Assembly: GCA_024036415.1 (NCBI GenBank)
Contig: JAMWET010005031.1
Span: 62,001-126,000, forward strand
Length of the DNA stretch: 64,000 nucleotides
Direction: 5' to 3'
Origin: Prochilodus magdalenae
Lineage: Eukaryota; Chordata; Actinopteri; Characiformes; Prochilodontidae
Position 1 is the stretch's first letter. Each line of letters begins with the position of its first letter. The position numbers and the translations under genes are program-made. The notes below the pieces were generated by a model. That model had not been told where the DNA came from and searched no databases. It was given only the letters and a program-made list of their open reading frames with translations. Of this stretch, positions 1 to 12,495 are shown piece after piece.

Positions 1-530
1 AAATGACTAGCAAAACAATCTGTAGCTTTAGAGTTGAGAATTTAGTTGAGTGCCCATTTTCACTCACTAGCCTTGTCCTCCCCAATGGGCCAGTATATAC
101 TAGCAGGAGTTAGTATAGGCTAGCACCTGCTCCCTTCAGTCCTTTTTAGACTGTAGCTAACATGGCATCATTATACAACTTAATGTACTGGGCCGAGAAG
201 AAGCATCCCACCTAACCAAGGAGAACAAGGCTTCATCAAGGATTATACTTAAAGGTAGGACTGATGTTGAGGCAGTTGTACCTCTCAGGAGCCATCCACA
301 AATGTTTAACCCGAGTCACTGCCCTGAACTACTGCAGGTTTCTTGGCACAAGTCAAAAACCTTATAACATTATAATGACCCGACAGTCCAGCTCTGTTAG
401 AAATGCATGCTCCATCGTTACCTCTACTGCTGTTCCTACATTTCAAGCCCTGAGTAACATTATCAAGCATGACAGCTGGTAAAACCACAAGTACTGCCAG
501 CCAAAAATGAACAAAACTGTAACTATATGG

Positions 531-1264
531 ACTCATCATTAAAGGAATAGGTGCACAAAGAGCTGCATCCAGAAGGAATCAACTGACAGGAATGAAACTT
601 GGTGGGTAGGTTTGACATCGTTCAAGTTTCATGCTCAGCGGCACATTTGAGGTAAGCAAGGACATTCCTTATTGCTGTACCTGACTGACTTAACAGCCAT
701 GACTGTGAGTGATGCCTTCCATGAGTCATTTTGCTAGTGCTGGCATCATTGGCAGACAACTGCATGTGCAGGTGACCATTATGATGAGTGCCCTTAACAC
801 CACATCAACGTCACCAAAGAGGTGACGGTGTCATGCCAGACTGTCATGGAGTGACTCAGAATGGCAGCGGGTCATCTTCAGTGACACCTTTTTTGTTGAT
901 GGAGACAACCAACGAATCCATGTGTGGAGCCACCGTGGTCAGCGCCAAAATGAAGGCCTGGTGTCACTTCACCTCCACCCCATACTGCACAATCTGCAGG
1001 AACCGTGTGAGAATATTCAAGCTGCATGGAATGGATTATCACAGGACACCATCAGAAACCTCTACCACCGATACAACCATCAGCATGTTGCATGAGCAAA
1101 CATGGTGGACCGACCCCATAGTGAGAGACCCTACTTCTTTATGTGTAGCTTAATAAATATTACCAATTATTATCATGTATTGTTCCTGGAAAGCTTTATC
1201 GGCCTTCCGAAGAGCACTGCAGTCAGACGCTTCCTTCCGTGTGCGACTGTTCTTTTGATGATCA
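531..1264 (+). mobile_element. Tc1-like element, family A
   Basis: Lies in slc13a2 intron 4. It begins ACTCATCATTAAAGGAATAG with CATCCAGAAGGAATCAACTG, and ends near CTTTTGATGATCAG. Coding remnants include PLTPHQRHQR and an HVWSHRGQRQ-like stretch. It has the same shortened architecture as the copies at 18.2 and 22.6 kb. Confidence 0.7.
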
Positions 1265-1790
1265 GAGAATTGGCTGTAATTGGAGTTGTAATAACTGCAG
1301 GGATATTTACAGCCATCCACAGCTATTGTGCATAAATTTCCGATAATAATCATATAAAACACATAGCAGTTGGCAAAGAGTTCACATGGCTGTTATCTCT
1401 CATAGTTTTTAAGGGTGGTGTGGTAATCCCTGCTGCAGAAGATTGCCATTACAATGCCATAAACATGTCTCGGCAGATGTCATATACTGCCATGATACCT
1501 TTCCTGTAATTGTTGTGACAGCTAATATAATGTTGGACTTCATGATCACTATGATCACAATAAAGCAGAACATGGCAAAAATCAACCTTCGCCATAAGCT
1601 GCTATTAGATTCAACTTTACGGCACATGGCAGGACACCCCCCACCCACCCCAGGTTGAGGACCACACTGATACTGCATCTGCATGGTGCCGACTACAATA
1701 AATCGTTAGTGTTGCACAAGCCTTAAAAATGACTTATGGAATCTCAGAAAAAGGTGCATTTAAGGACGAAGAGAACAGCAGCTGATTTAC

Positions 1791-4700
1791 TTCTGCTTTT
1801 GTGTGAATTCTCCAAGGTTGGTTTAGTGTTGGTGACTTCAGTCATCTCAAAGGCCGGGTTATCTCTGCCTTCCTGCAGCTCCCTCTCATCCCTCTCCGCC
1901 TCCGTGTTGCAGAGCTGTTCCAGCACGGCCTGAGCTATGGGCAGCATCATGGCAGTGGTAGCCGTGTTACTGATCCACATGGAGAGGAAGGCTGTTACGC
2001 TCATGAAGCCTAGCATCAGCCTAGAGGAAAACGGGAGAAAGCAGAGAAAATGGATGAGGCGGAATGAAGATGGATGAAAGACGTGAGTCTCGCTGCATAT
2101 GTTATAGGTCGCTTGCAGTCTTACAAAGCGGGGCGAACGCCGACTACGAGCAGGACACTCAGGGCGATTCGCTTGTGTAAGTTCCAGTGTTCCACAGCTA
2201 TAGCCACCAGCAGTCCACCAATGAAGAGCATGTTAGAGTCCTTCAGGTACAGCACACACACCTGCGGACAGCCAAATAGATTTTCTCATATCGTGGGTCA
2301 GTTACAGCATCATGCAAAAAAGGTTCAGAAGGACTGTTAACCCTTCGTGTGATATCTGTATCACAATGATGCAATAGAAGAGCCACTTTTGGTTCCCTGA
2401 TGAACCATTAGATAAATCATTCTTTGGGCTATCATTTAAATAAGACACCCCCAGTCAACACTATACTGAAATGCTTTTGAGCACAAGCTTCCTCTAAGAC
2501 ATCTGAAGCAAGCCACAAAATCCACTGACACACTATCAGTTCTCTCCAGATGGATTAGGCATTAGGCATCCATGCTGACTATCACTGTTCATGGTGATAA
2601 TGGTGGAAAGGGAGGGGAAAACCACCGAAAACAAGACCAGTTATGCTCTCTCAGACTCCCAGCCACGGTTGGCTGATCTTACTATCTTCTGATGATACGG
2701 CCATTGTCATTAGTTCTTCTTTAAGAACTAACTGTGTGTGTGTATCTTTGTCGAACCATCCTGAGTGGTCTGAAGTGGTACAACTGCTTATCCTGAGTGG
2801 TCTGATGCGGTACAACTGCTTATCCTGAGTGGTCTGATGCGGTACAACTGCTTATCCTGAGTGGTCTGATGCGGTACATTTACATTTACATTTAAGGTAT
2901 TTAGCAGATGCTCTTATCCAAAGCGACTTACAACCGTGCTTAGTGTTCTGTTGGATAATATTCCAGCTCAGTACAACTGCTTATCCTGAGTGGTCCGAGG
3001 TGGTACAACTGCCTATCCTGTGTGGTCTGATGCTGAACAACTGCTTATCCTGAGTGGTCTGATGCTGAACAACTGCCTATCCTGAGTGGTCTGATGCTAA
3101 ACAACTGCCTATCCTGAGTGGTCTGAAGTGGTAGAACTGCTTATCCTGAGTGGTCTGATACTGAACAACTGCCTATCCTGAGTGGTCTGATGCTGAACAA
3201 CTGCCTATCCTGAGTGGTCTGAAGTGGTAGAACTGCCTATCCTGAGTGGTCTGAAGTGGTACAGCTCCCCAATTTGTGCAATCTGATACTGTTGCTTCAT
3301 CTGCCTTGACCAGGTGGCCCTGCTTGTCTGCATCCTTGACCATTTTACCCAGCATGAGTTTCATCGTCTCTGGTCTAATAACACTACATACTGTTCCCAG
3401 GTCCTAGGACAGAACTGTCTGTGTGTTTTTTGTTTTGCTGTTTTGGAATCACAGGCTGCCCCCCCCCTCCTTTCTCTGTATTCAGTATTGTATATATTCA
3501 ACTCTTTTACTCTTATCCTTTTTTTTGCTTTTTTTTTTGTGTTTGTGGACCAGAGAATGGGTTCTCCTTTTGAGTCCGGTTCCTGTAGAAGTGTTTTTCT
3601 TTGTTGTCACCGTTGTCTTTGGCTTGTTTACTAGGGGCTTAACTGGGTTTGGACTCTGTACAGCTGCTTTGTGACAACATCTGTTGTAAAAGGCATTATA
3701 TAAATAAACCCTTGGCTTTACTTCAGTGGGGTAATAATTTCCGTCTATTATCTTTTCCCAAGAAATCCATAAATTAAAAATCACGCCAGTTGCACACAAG
3801 ATGTTTACAACATATCTGATTACTCTTCTAGTTAGACAAAACATCCTGTTCATAGCGAATCATACCTCAGGTCTGAATCTGAACAACACACATGCTAACA
3901 CTGAGACATGAAATGAGATTATGAAATGATTACTCCGGCTATAAAAACTATAAAGTGCTACCTCATAAAAGTGAAATCTCATGAATCATGATGAAAATTA
4001 ACGGTCAACCTTTGGAAGCACCGAGTTAGCAGCATTTTCCTTAACCTGTGCCAGCAAACTGAAGCTGTTACATTGGCTGGCTATTTTAACTTGATCTCCA
4101 ACCAAGAGCCTGCATCAATCTTCCACATCCTTTTTTGGGAAATTATATGAGAATGACTTTTTATTTTGCAATGTGCAATATTGTGGCTGACTTTTTCTTG
4201 GTACACATTTTTGTCCACTTATTACTCCAGCACTTTTAGAGATATTGGCAGCTTCCTGACAACTCTGGAATGTTTAGGAATAGTTTGTTTGTATACAATT
4301 GTGATCGGATACACAGTTTCCATGTATTTTTTCCCATTAAAAACTAAAAAAATGAAAAAGTGCACGTCCATCTACTTTACTAATGCTCAACCATCAGACA
4401 CCGTTTTACCTTAGGGCAGATATTCCTCCCATAGAGTACCATTCATTTTCACCCTCATTCAAACCCTACTGGTATCTTTACCTGACAGCCACCAAACTGT
4501 ATGAACTCACTCAGTGCAAATCCTCGATCGCTCCTCTATGTGTTATGTATTCACCCTTCGATCCTCTAATAGACTCTCCTTCATTTTTAGACAGCTTTGC
4601 AACTGACTAATAACAAGCATGTACTTTTCTAGTTCTCAGTTGAGATACAAGGAATGGTTTGTTGGGCCAATGCCATCGCTATAATGAATGTTTAATATCA

Positions 4701-7272
4701 GTGGTTTCAGTTGTGTTCTTTAAGGAGCTGCATGTTCGGGTGTTCCTTAGGAACCAAATGTGGTTTCTCTATGGGCATTTTTAAAGAGGTAATGTGTTTG
4801 TGGAGATCATACAATGGGCTAAAACACCCAGGTCACCCTGCGTCCCTTAGGATACCTAACTCTTAGCCAGGTTCTCTCTAACCTCTGAAACCCAAACCCT
4901 CCATATATTGATCATTTGGAGCAGGCATGTATTAAGTGGGAAATTTGTAGGTAGGTGGATCCAGGAGTTGAAGATAAAGTTTTTAATTACCTTTCCAGAC
5001 TCCATGATGCCCAGCAGGGGGAAGAGAATGACCGGCAGCAGTGCAGTGACGGCTAGTGGCATGCACTCAGTACACCAATACAATGCCATCACAATGATGA
5101 TGTAGCCACATTTTGCTTCCTGCAAAATATGATCAAATCTGTCATATGCACATTTCACAAAAATGTTTACCAGAAAGTTGCTTTCAGCTCATTACTGACT
5201 GTTTATCTTATTACTGACTGTTCAGCTTATTACTGACTGTTCAGCTTATTACTGACTGTTCAGCTTACTACTGACTGTTCATCTTATTACTGACTGTTCA
5301 GCTTACTACTGAGTGTTCAGCTTATTACTGACTGTTCAGCTTATTACTGACTGTTCAGCTTATTACTGACTGTTCATCTTATTACTGACTGTTCAGCTTA
5401 TTACTGACTGTTCAGCTTATTGCTGACTGTTCAGCTTATTACTGACTGTTCAGCTTATTACTGACTGTTCAGCTTATTACTAACTGTTTATCTTATTACT
5501 GACTGTTCAGCTTATTACTGACTGTTCAGCTTATTACTGACTGTTCATCTTATTACTGACTGTTCAGCTTATTACTGACTGTTCAGCTTATTACTGACTG
5601 TTCATCTTATTACTGACTGTTCAGCTTATTACTAACTGTTTATCTTATTACTGACTGTTCAGCTTATTACTGACTGTTCAGCTTATTGCTGACTGTTCAG
5701 CTTATTACTGACTGCTCATCTTATTACTGACTGTTTAGCTTATTACTGACTGTTCAGCTTATTGTTGACTGTTCAGCTTTTTACTGACTGTCATCTTATT
5801 ACTGACTGTTCAGCTTATTACTGACTGTTCATCTTATTACTGACTGTTCAGCTCATTACTGACTGTTCAGCTCATTACTGACTGTTCAGCTTATTACTGA
5901 CTGTTTATCTTATTACTGACTGTTCAGCTTATTACTGACTGTTCAGCTTATTACTGACTGTTTATCTTATTACTGACTGTTCAGCTTATTACTGACTGTT
6001 TATCTTATTACTGACTGTTTATCTTATTACTGACTGTTCAGCTTATTACTGACTGTTTATCTTATTACTGACTGTTCATCTTATTACTGACTGTTCAGCT
6101 TATTACTGACTGTTCAGCTTATTACTGAATGTTTATCTTATCACTGACTGTTTATCTTATTACTGACTGTTCAGCTTATTACTGACTGTTTATCTTATCA
6201 CTGACTGTTTATCTTATTACTGACTGTTCATCTTATTACTGACTGTTTATCTTATTACTGACTGTTCAGCTTATTACTGACTGTTTATCTTATCACTGAC
6301 TGTTTATCTTATTACTGACTGTTCAGCTTACTACTGACTGTTCAGTTTATAAATGACTGTTCAGTCTAATAATGACTGTTCCGTTTATTACTGTCTGTTC
6401 ACTTTATTGCTGATTGTTCAATTTATTACAGATTGTTTGTTTTATTACTGACTGTTCAGTTTCTTAATGACTGTTCAGTTTATTACTGTCTGTTCACTTT
6501 ATTCATGATTGTTTATCTTATTACTGACTGTTCAGGTTATTACTGACACTTTATTACTGATTTTTTTTCCTAACTTTTTCAGATTATTACTGACCTTATT
6601 AATGACTGTTCATTTAATTACTAGCAGTTTAGTTGATTTCTGACTGTTCTTCTTATAATTGACTATTCATTTAATTTCTGGCTGTTCAGTTTATTTCTGA
6701 CTGTTTGTATTACTGGCTATTTATTTTAAACTGACTTTTCAGTGTATTACTGACTGTTCCGCTTGTTGCATATTATATATGTTTCATTTCTTTTTTTTAC
6801 TTTTTTAATTTACATGTCTAAATGTGTACTTTAGATGTGTTATAGGGTCCCTAATTTACCTTTCACCTTTAATTTTCCCTAATCAAAACTCAACCCACCC
6901 TGATCCCAAATCCAACCTAAATTCAACAACCAATCCTAGCCAGGTCCAAAACCTAAGCCTGATTCTAACAGTTTTTATAAAATGTGATTATTAACAATCA
7001 ATGCATTGCACTGCAGATTATATTGTTGTGGAAAGCCTTTGACTAGCTTTTACCTGCCTGTTTTAAAAGGCCAGTTTACAGTTATATGCACCCCTTGTCA
7101 AATAGCATGTTTTTGCTTGCATGTTGAGTTTTGGACGTTTGTATACACAACTGTTTTATACACATTACTGTTTTATAATTTGTAAAAAAACTACTGGGGT
7201 AACGGAACAAATCACTGTGGCCTTTGCAGAAGTTCTTTATTTTTATTTTATGTTTTCTCCAAAATGTTTAGT

Positions 7273-7319
<47 letters not shown>

Positions 7320-8272
7320 AGCAATTGAATGTTGTTAAGGATGGGCTATTAACACTTAACACTTAACAATATATATATATATATATATATATCTTACAAC
7401 AGCATTTAAGATGCTTTAGATTGCTAAGATGTCTTCCTTGTGCAATAAAAATAGCTGCCATTAATGTTATACAGCAGCATATCTGTAAGTAGCTCTCTGT
7501 TAAGTTCCATATGCTCTTAAGATCGTGCAGATTATAGTAACCCTTGGCCACAGATCACCATAAATAGCTTTTCTTGCTTTTAACTTTTTATCTTAAAAGA
7601 GCCATAAGAAAACCACAACATACGCTTTACCGGCCCTCTAACTCATAAAGGAAGCACTGATAAAAGTGTCAATTAGTGTTGCTCCGCTATCAGAGACCCA
7701 GTTGTTTATATGAATAGCCCATGACGTTAGAGTAGCGGGATTACGGTTATAATCATCATTTGGGCCAAATTAGGTTTGTGATTAAATTCTAATTTAAAGT
7801 ATTGTTTTTTTCACAGATTGCAGGTAGATTATTTTACATTAATGGTGTTTCTAAAGCAGGGGTGGGCCTTGTGCCATCACATTCTCTGAAGATAATGTCC
7901 CAATATATGATCAGAATCCAGTTTTTTGATTAGATAAATCAGAAAAAAATAATGTAAAAATGATATCAAAGATTATTCAGCATATTTAAATGGGACTAAT
8001 TATTCATCAAGCATTTTGTTATTTACATAGTAACTGTAATGATCAGAAAACCATACTGTAGCATAATCTATGTTAAAGATGCTAAAATATCATCACCTAA
8101 TTGCATCCACATTCTTATATTGCTTAGGCCAAGCTCTTACCGGGGTAGGGACGGCAATTGGCAGGGCAAGGAAGGCAAGAGGAGTGATGAAGATGATCAA
8201 GTAGTTACGATAGCTCCATAGAATCCGTCCAGTTTCTTTCAGCAGAATGCGGAATACCCCACTGTTGGGCAT
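1791..8272 (-). CDS. slc13a2: SLC13-family Na+/dicarboxylate cotransporter, 5' part (exons 1-4), gene continues off the left edge
   Basis: Coding exons on the minus strand are 8272-8141, 5119-4991, 2261-2125 and 2020-1791. All have GT donors and AG acceptors and the phases join (0, 0, 2, then 1). They give about 209 N-terminal residues of a plasma-membrane cotransporter that moves citrate-cycle dicarboxylates with sodium. Visible are a first hydrophobic segment after WSYRNYL, the MALYWCTE and [19 protein letters not shown] stretches, [11 protein letters not shown], and the family motif SNT (residues 150-152) in [11 protein letters not shown], which takes part in sodium/substrate binding in this family. 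VGVRP before LMLGFM and NPAFEM in the cytosolic loop resemble SLC13A2 (NaDC1) more than SLC13A5; this is from memory of the family. The start at 8272 gives about ten more residues than human; an in-frame ATG at 8308 is the alternative. The next exon is not in 1-1790. Introns 1 and 3 hold minisatellites. Confidence 0.9.
2757..3264. repeat. Minisatellite, ~32-bp unit, in slc13a2 intron 3
   Basis: About 13 degenerate copies of a unit containing TATCCTGAGTGGTCTGATG followed by a variable GC(G/T)G(T/A)ACAACTGC stretch. The array is broken at about 2876-2955 by a fragment of a SINE 3' tail. Confidence 0.85.
2876..2940 (-). mobile_element. SINE 3'-tail fragment inside the minisatellite
   Basis: Contains ACATTTACATTTA, then a (T/C)ATTTAGCAGATGCTCTTAT-type core and AAAGCGACTTACAA. 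This is the same 3' end carried by the complete tRNA-derived SINEs near 16.8, 54.2 and 62.2 kb. The tRNA-like head is missing. Confidence 0.65.
3540..3712 (+). mobile_element. 3' end of a fish non-LTR retroelement
   Basis: Contains CAGCTGCTTTGTGACAACAT and TGTTGTAAAAGGCATTATAT followed by AAATAAA. I know this as a very common 3' terminal sequence of dispersed retroelements in otophysan fish. No coding part is visible. It lies in slc13a2 intron 3 and is preceded by C- and T-rich tracts at about 3460-3535. Confidence 0.5.
5182..6770. repeat. 19-bp minisatellite, ~1.6 kb, in slc13a2 intron 1
   Basis: Roughly 80 copies of TTATTACTGACTGTTCAGC. The last six bases alternate between TTCAGC, TTCATC and TTTATC, giving a patchwork of higher-order patterns. 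Copies decay steadily after about 6340, so the right edge is older. The array begins about 60 bp from exon 2, on the intron side of its acceptor. Confidence 0.95.
7276..7316. repeat. (TA)n microsatellite
   Basis: About 20 uninterrupted TA dinucleotides in slc13a2 intron 1. A second shorter TA run lies at 7369-7393. Confidence 0.95.
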
Positions 8273-8814
8273 GTTGAGTGGTGGATGGGAAGCACACTGG
8301 ATGCGCAATGAGAGGTGAATGTGTGAGACTGGTGATTATCAATTTAGTGTTTATAAGCTTTATCATGGCAGGAAAATCAAACATTAACTACAGGAGAAGA
8401 GAGGGAGGGGGAAGGTGAGGCAAGAAGGCAGTGAACTCTAAAAGAACATGGGAAGAAGATGAGGAAGACAGGAAGCGAGAGAAAAGAAAGAGCATTGGTG
8501 AGGTTCCACATGTTGAGCTTACCGTCTTTTCAGTCTTCTTTCTCAACTAACTCAAACAATATCCCCATGCTCCTCAGCACTGCTGGTGCTTTACAGTAAG
8601 ACCTGCTGCTGGTGTCGTTCAAACTGCCTGTAAAATGCCGCATGAGCAAGCTTGCAGGTGTCATCCTGATAAGCGTCTGCTTCTGCTGATGATGCTGGCT
8701 AATCTTTACTTCTTCAAAACGCTCAGCGGCATGAGGAATGTCTCTGTACTAGAGAATATCAATAAAAATGTCACACTGACTGAACCAGAACTTTCAGTGC
8801 ATGATTCTTAACTA

Positions 8815-9965
8815 GTGGTGTACAGTAATGCGCACTGTAAGTAGTGTGTTGGTGTACAGTAACTCAGTAAGTGTAATGTGTTAGTGTACTGTAAGTAGTG
8901 TGTTGGTGTACAGTAAGTCAGTGAGTGTAATGTGTTAGTGTACTGTAAGTAGCGTGTTGGTGTACAGTAAGTCAGTGAGTGTAATGTGTTAGTGTACTGT
9001 AAGTAGTGTGTTGGTGTACAGTAAGTCAGTGAGTGTAATGTGTTAGTGTACTGTAAGCAGCGTGTTGGTGTACAGTAACTCAGTAAGTGTAATGTGTTAG
9101 TGTACTGTAAGTAGTGTGTTGGTGTACAGTAACTCAGTAAGTGTAATGTGTTAGTGTACTGTAAGTAGTGTGTTGGTGTACAGTAACTCAGTAAGTGTAA
9201 TGTGTTAGTGTGCTGTAAGTTGTGTGTTGGTGTACAGTAACTCAGTAAGTGTAATGTGTTAGTGTACTGTAAGTAGTGTGTTGGTGTACAGTAACTCAGT
9301 AAGTGTAATGTGTTAGTGTGCTGTAAGTAGTGTGTTGGTGTACAGTAACTCAGTAAGTGTAATGTGTTAGTGTACTGTAAGTAGTGTGTTGGTGTACAGT
9401 AACTTAGTAAGTGTAATGTGTTAGTGTAACTCAGTAAGTGTAAAGCGTTAGTGTACTGTAAGTAGCATGTTGGTGTGCAGTAACTCAGTAAGTGTAATGT
9501 GTTAGTGTACTGTAAGTAGTGTGTTGGTGTACAGTAACTCAGTAAGTGTAATGTGTTAGTGTACTGTAAGTAGTGTGTTGGTGTACAGTAACTCAGTAAG
9601 TGTAATGTGTTAGTGTGCTGTAAGTTGTGTGTTGGTGTACAGTAACTCAGTGAGTGTAATGTGTTAGTGTACTGTATGTCGTGTGTTGGTGTACAGTAAC
9701 TCAGTAAGTGTAATGTGTTAGTGTACTGTAAGTAGTGTGTTGGTGTACAGTAACTCAGTAAGTGTAATGTGTTAGTGTACTGTAAGTAGCATGTTGGTGT
9801 GCAGTAACTCAGTAAGTGTAATGTGTTAGTGTACTGTAAGTAGTGTGTTGGTGTACAGTAACTCAGTGAGTGTAATGTGTTAGTGTACTGTAAGTAGTGT
9901 GTTGGTGTACAGTAACTCAGTGAGTGTAATGTGTTAGTGTACTGTATGTCGTGTGTTGGTGTATC
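8815..9965. repeat. 54-bp satellite array 1 (about 21 units)
   Basis: Tandem unit of 54 bp that includes GTGTTGGTGTACAGTAACTC and AGTAAGTGTAATGTGTTAG then TGTACTGTAAGTA. Each unit is itself a diverged dimer, since GTGTT(G/A)GTGTAC(A/T)GTAA occurs twice. Some units are shortened (near 9420-9470). Because 54 is divisible by 3, the minus strand stays open for 412 codons encoding an 18-residue repeat. I treat this as a by-product and not as a gene. The same unit recurs inverted at 19607-20653. Confidence 0.95.
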
Positions 9966-9969
9966 TGTA

Positions 9970-11100
9970 CTACAATGTGGCCTAATTTGTTCTTCCTTTT
10001 GCCTTATGTGAACATTAATGTGTCCAAATACATGAATGGAGCCCACCTATTAGGGAACAGCAGTCACTTTGTTCTGAGCCCGTTTTGACCTGTTGGACAG
10101 AGCTTGGCTCTAGCTAATGGAACCTGTTCTCCTTTAGTGTTCTGTGCTCATGATCATTTGAATAGAAGTCAGTGTCAGATTAATGAATGAGCTTCTATTA
10201 AAGACTGGTGGACTGAGAGACACTAGAGTCTCTTCACCTACAGTGAGCTGATTAAGAGACTTGCTCCAGAAATGATAGCAGGACGTTAGAGCCATTATAC
10301 ATCATGCTCTTGGTTCTCTCCATACATATGTACATTTAAAGGATGGTGGTTTAAAGGGAGGGACTCTACATGGTATGTGTGCTTCATCCACTACTCTTCT
10401 TAACAGACACAGGTTTGGAAATGAGCTTTAAAAACGTTCCAGCATTCTTTAGCACAGACAGTGTTTCTATACAGAACAATTAACCTTCAATGGACCATTT
10501 GCATTCTTAAGGGGGTTCTTTCCGTTATTGGTTTCTTTAGATTGATATTGTAATCGGTTCCAAATAGAGCCATTTTAAAAATAAGTCTATATAGCACCAG
10601 CAGGGTTCTTCTCTGGCTATAGGCTTCACTTTGTAACAATAGAAGAACCTTTTTTCAAAAAGCCTGTATAGAACAAATACACTATTTTTCTAGTTCATGG
10701 TTCCATATAGCAGCATTGTGTTTAAAAAACAACCTTGAGGAAATGTTCTTTGTGTGTTTGACTAAGAGGAATGAAAAATGAATATTCACGCCACAGCCTT
10801 TACCAGTGGAATTTAAGGAATGCCTGATATTAATAACCTACTAATGTTTGAACAGCCGTGTGTCACAATATCTGGTGGAGAAAAGGTTCATATTAAAGCT
10901 TTACACTTTTCCTGGCCATGAATAGTTTAGTGTAGTTGAGAAACACTAGTTAAGGTGGAATTCTACACCAGAGAAAGACACTGAGTCTCAGGAAACTAGC
11001 CCCTAGTGTCCATGTCTTGCTGGTAAACTGTTCTATGGGATTATCACCATGATGAACTACTTGGCCAGGTCAGTACAAGTCTTTGGCTGGGTCATAGTTC
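9970..11100. other. Intergenic, nothing recognised
   Basis: No splice-consistent coding segment, RNA gene or clear repeat was seen between the satellite and the Tc1 remnant. Confidence 0.5.
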
Positions 11101-11124
11101 CCTTAAGATGTCGAGGGACTGATT

Positions 11125-11595
11125 ACTATAAAGGTCCTGTATAGCATGTAATACCTCCACAAGCATGAAGAGCAGCTGTGATTGGATTTGGCATGGACTG
11201 GACAAGTTTCTGGATGTAGGCCACATCAGTGTTGTATACAGAATGCCAATCTTGCAGTAAATTGAGCAGTCGGGCCAGATTTAGTGGATGCCTTTCCTGG
11301 CACAATTCCAAAGAGAATTCTCTGTAGGCTGGGCTACACACGTATGACCATACACTTCCATACACCTGCAGATTCAGCTACTTCCTTTACATTATGGTCT
11401 TTGGCACGCCCAAATGCAGTCACTCCTTTCAGCCAGTCATTAACATCTGCTTTGGAGCCATTTACCACACATGGAACCAGACATTCCCTGCACTGTACCA
11501 CCTCCTCTCAATCTATGAATCCCGTCACTCACACCCTGCAGGTATTTATGGCCTCATACAACACCATCTGCATGTTCCTGAAGTTACTACCATCT
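11125..11595 (-). mobile_element. Tc1-like remnant, family B (internally deleted)
   Basis: The minus strand codes for a typical Tc1 transposase C-terminus: RHPLNLARLL, then YIQKLVQSMPNPITA and ACGGIT. The part before it corresponds to a different, more N-terminal region, so the middle of the transposase is missing. Related copies lie at 24.9, 46.4 and 54.7 kb. Confidence 0.65.
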
Positions 11596-11799
11596 TAAAC
11601 ACACAAGGGGACTAATTTTTGATCTAGGGGGCTTTTACATGTACTTGTGCATCATGTGGACAGTATGTCCTGTATGGGACAGTAGGTAAAAATGTTTTAT
11701 ACATGTTTTGCAGCTTGCAATCAGCACGCCTGTAGAGTAAAAAGCCTCCATCAAGGTCTGTGCATACCCACCTCCTGTAGATTAAAAATAACATTCTTC

Positions 11800-12345
11800 G
11801 ATAAAGGAGTGCAGTGGTTCTAGACGTTTCATCCTCTACAGTGTGTTATGTCATGACAAGATCCAGAGAGTCCTGAGAAAGGCCCAAGCCACAAATGAAT
11901 AACCTTTGACCCCTCAGACTACACTGCACTGGCATTATTCCGTGATGGCTATCACCGTATGGGCTCAGGAATACTTTGACAAATCTCTGTCGGAAAACAT
12001 TGCTCATCGCTGCATCCACAAAGGCACGTTAAGACGGTATCATGCACAGTGAAAGCCAGATATCATGTCAGCACACATCCAGAAATGCTGCCGACCTTCC
12101 TGGACGCAAGCTTACCTGAAATAGATGCACTGTGGAAACGTACTGTGGTATGTTCATGAAAAATAATGGACCATGTGATGTTGTGTTCTTCCAGATCGTT
12201 ACTAGTGTAAAGAGCGAAGTCCAGAGTCTGACAGTGAGAGTGTTTGGGGTGGTGGGGGTATTAGTGTGTTACCTGCACATTTGTAAAAGCACTATTAATG
12301 CTGATCACTGTTTGTGCTTATTTCAATAAGATGACACCAAGAAGC
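11800..12345 (+). mobile_element. Degraded Tc1/mariner-type transposase region
   Basis: Contains AGAAATGCTGCCGACCTTCC, GGACGCAAGCTTACCTGAAA, a degraded TGGAAA-CTGT-TGG stretch, and later a TTTGTAAAAGCACTATTAATGCTGA-like segment. The order matches a Tc1-like element that is abundant in cypriniform fish, as remembered. Stops and deletions disable it. Confidence 0.55.
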
Positions 12346-12495
12346 ACTCTGTAGGTTGTGCAACAGCATGTGTGTGTAATAAGAGAGTGTAGCTGTTAAA
12401 CTGAGTCTAGGCCTGTCCTCTACTAAAGGTGAGCCTTACCGAACTTAAAATTTGACTACATATTTAGTAATAACTAATGTTAAGTAAGCATGTAC

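Noticed and set aside
1..1790. Further slc13a2 exons at the left edge
   Set aside because: Looked for the expected SIGG-ATLTGT segment on the minus strand and did not find it; the stretch is intron with a Tc1 copy.
8815..9965. CRISPR-like regular array
   Set aside because: The whole 54-bp unit is repeated with no unique spacers, and the genome is a vertebrate.
8808..10046. 412-codon repeat protein on the minus strand
   Set aside because: It is entirely the 54-bp satellite; the period divisible by three keeps the frame open. No splice or start context, and the inverted array produces the same pattern.
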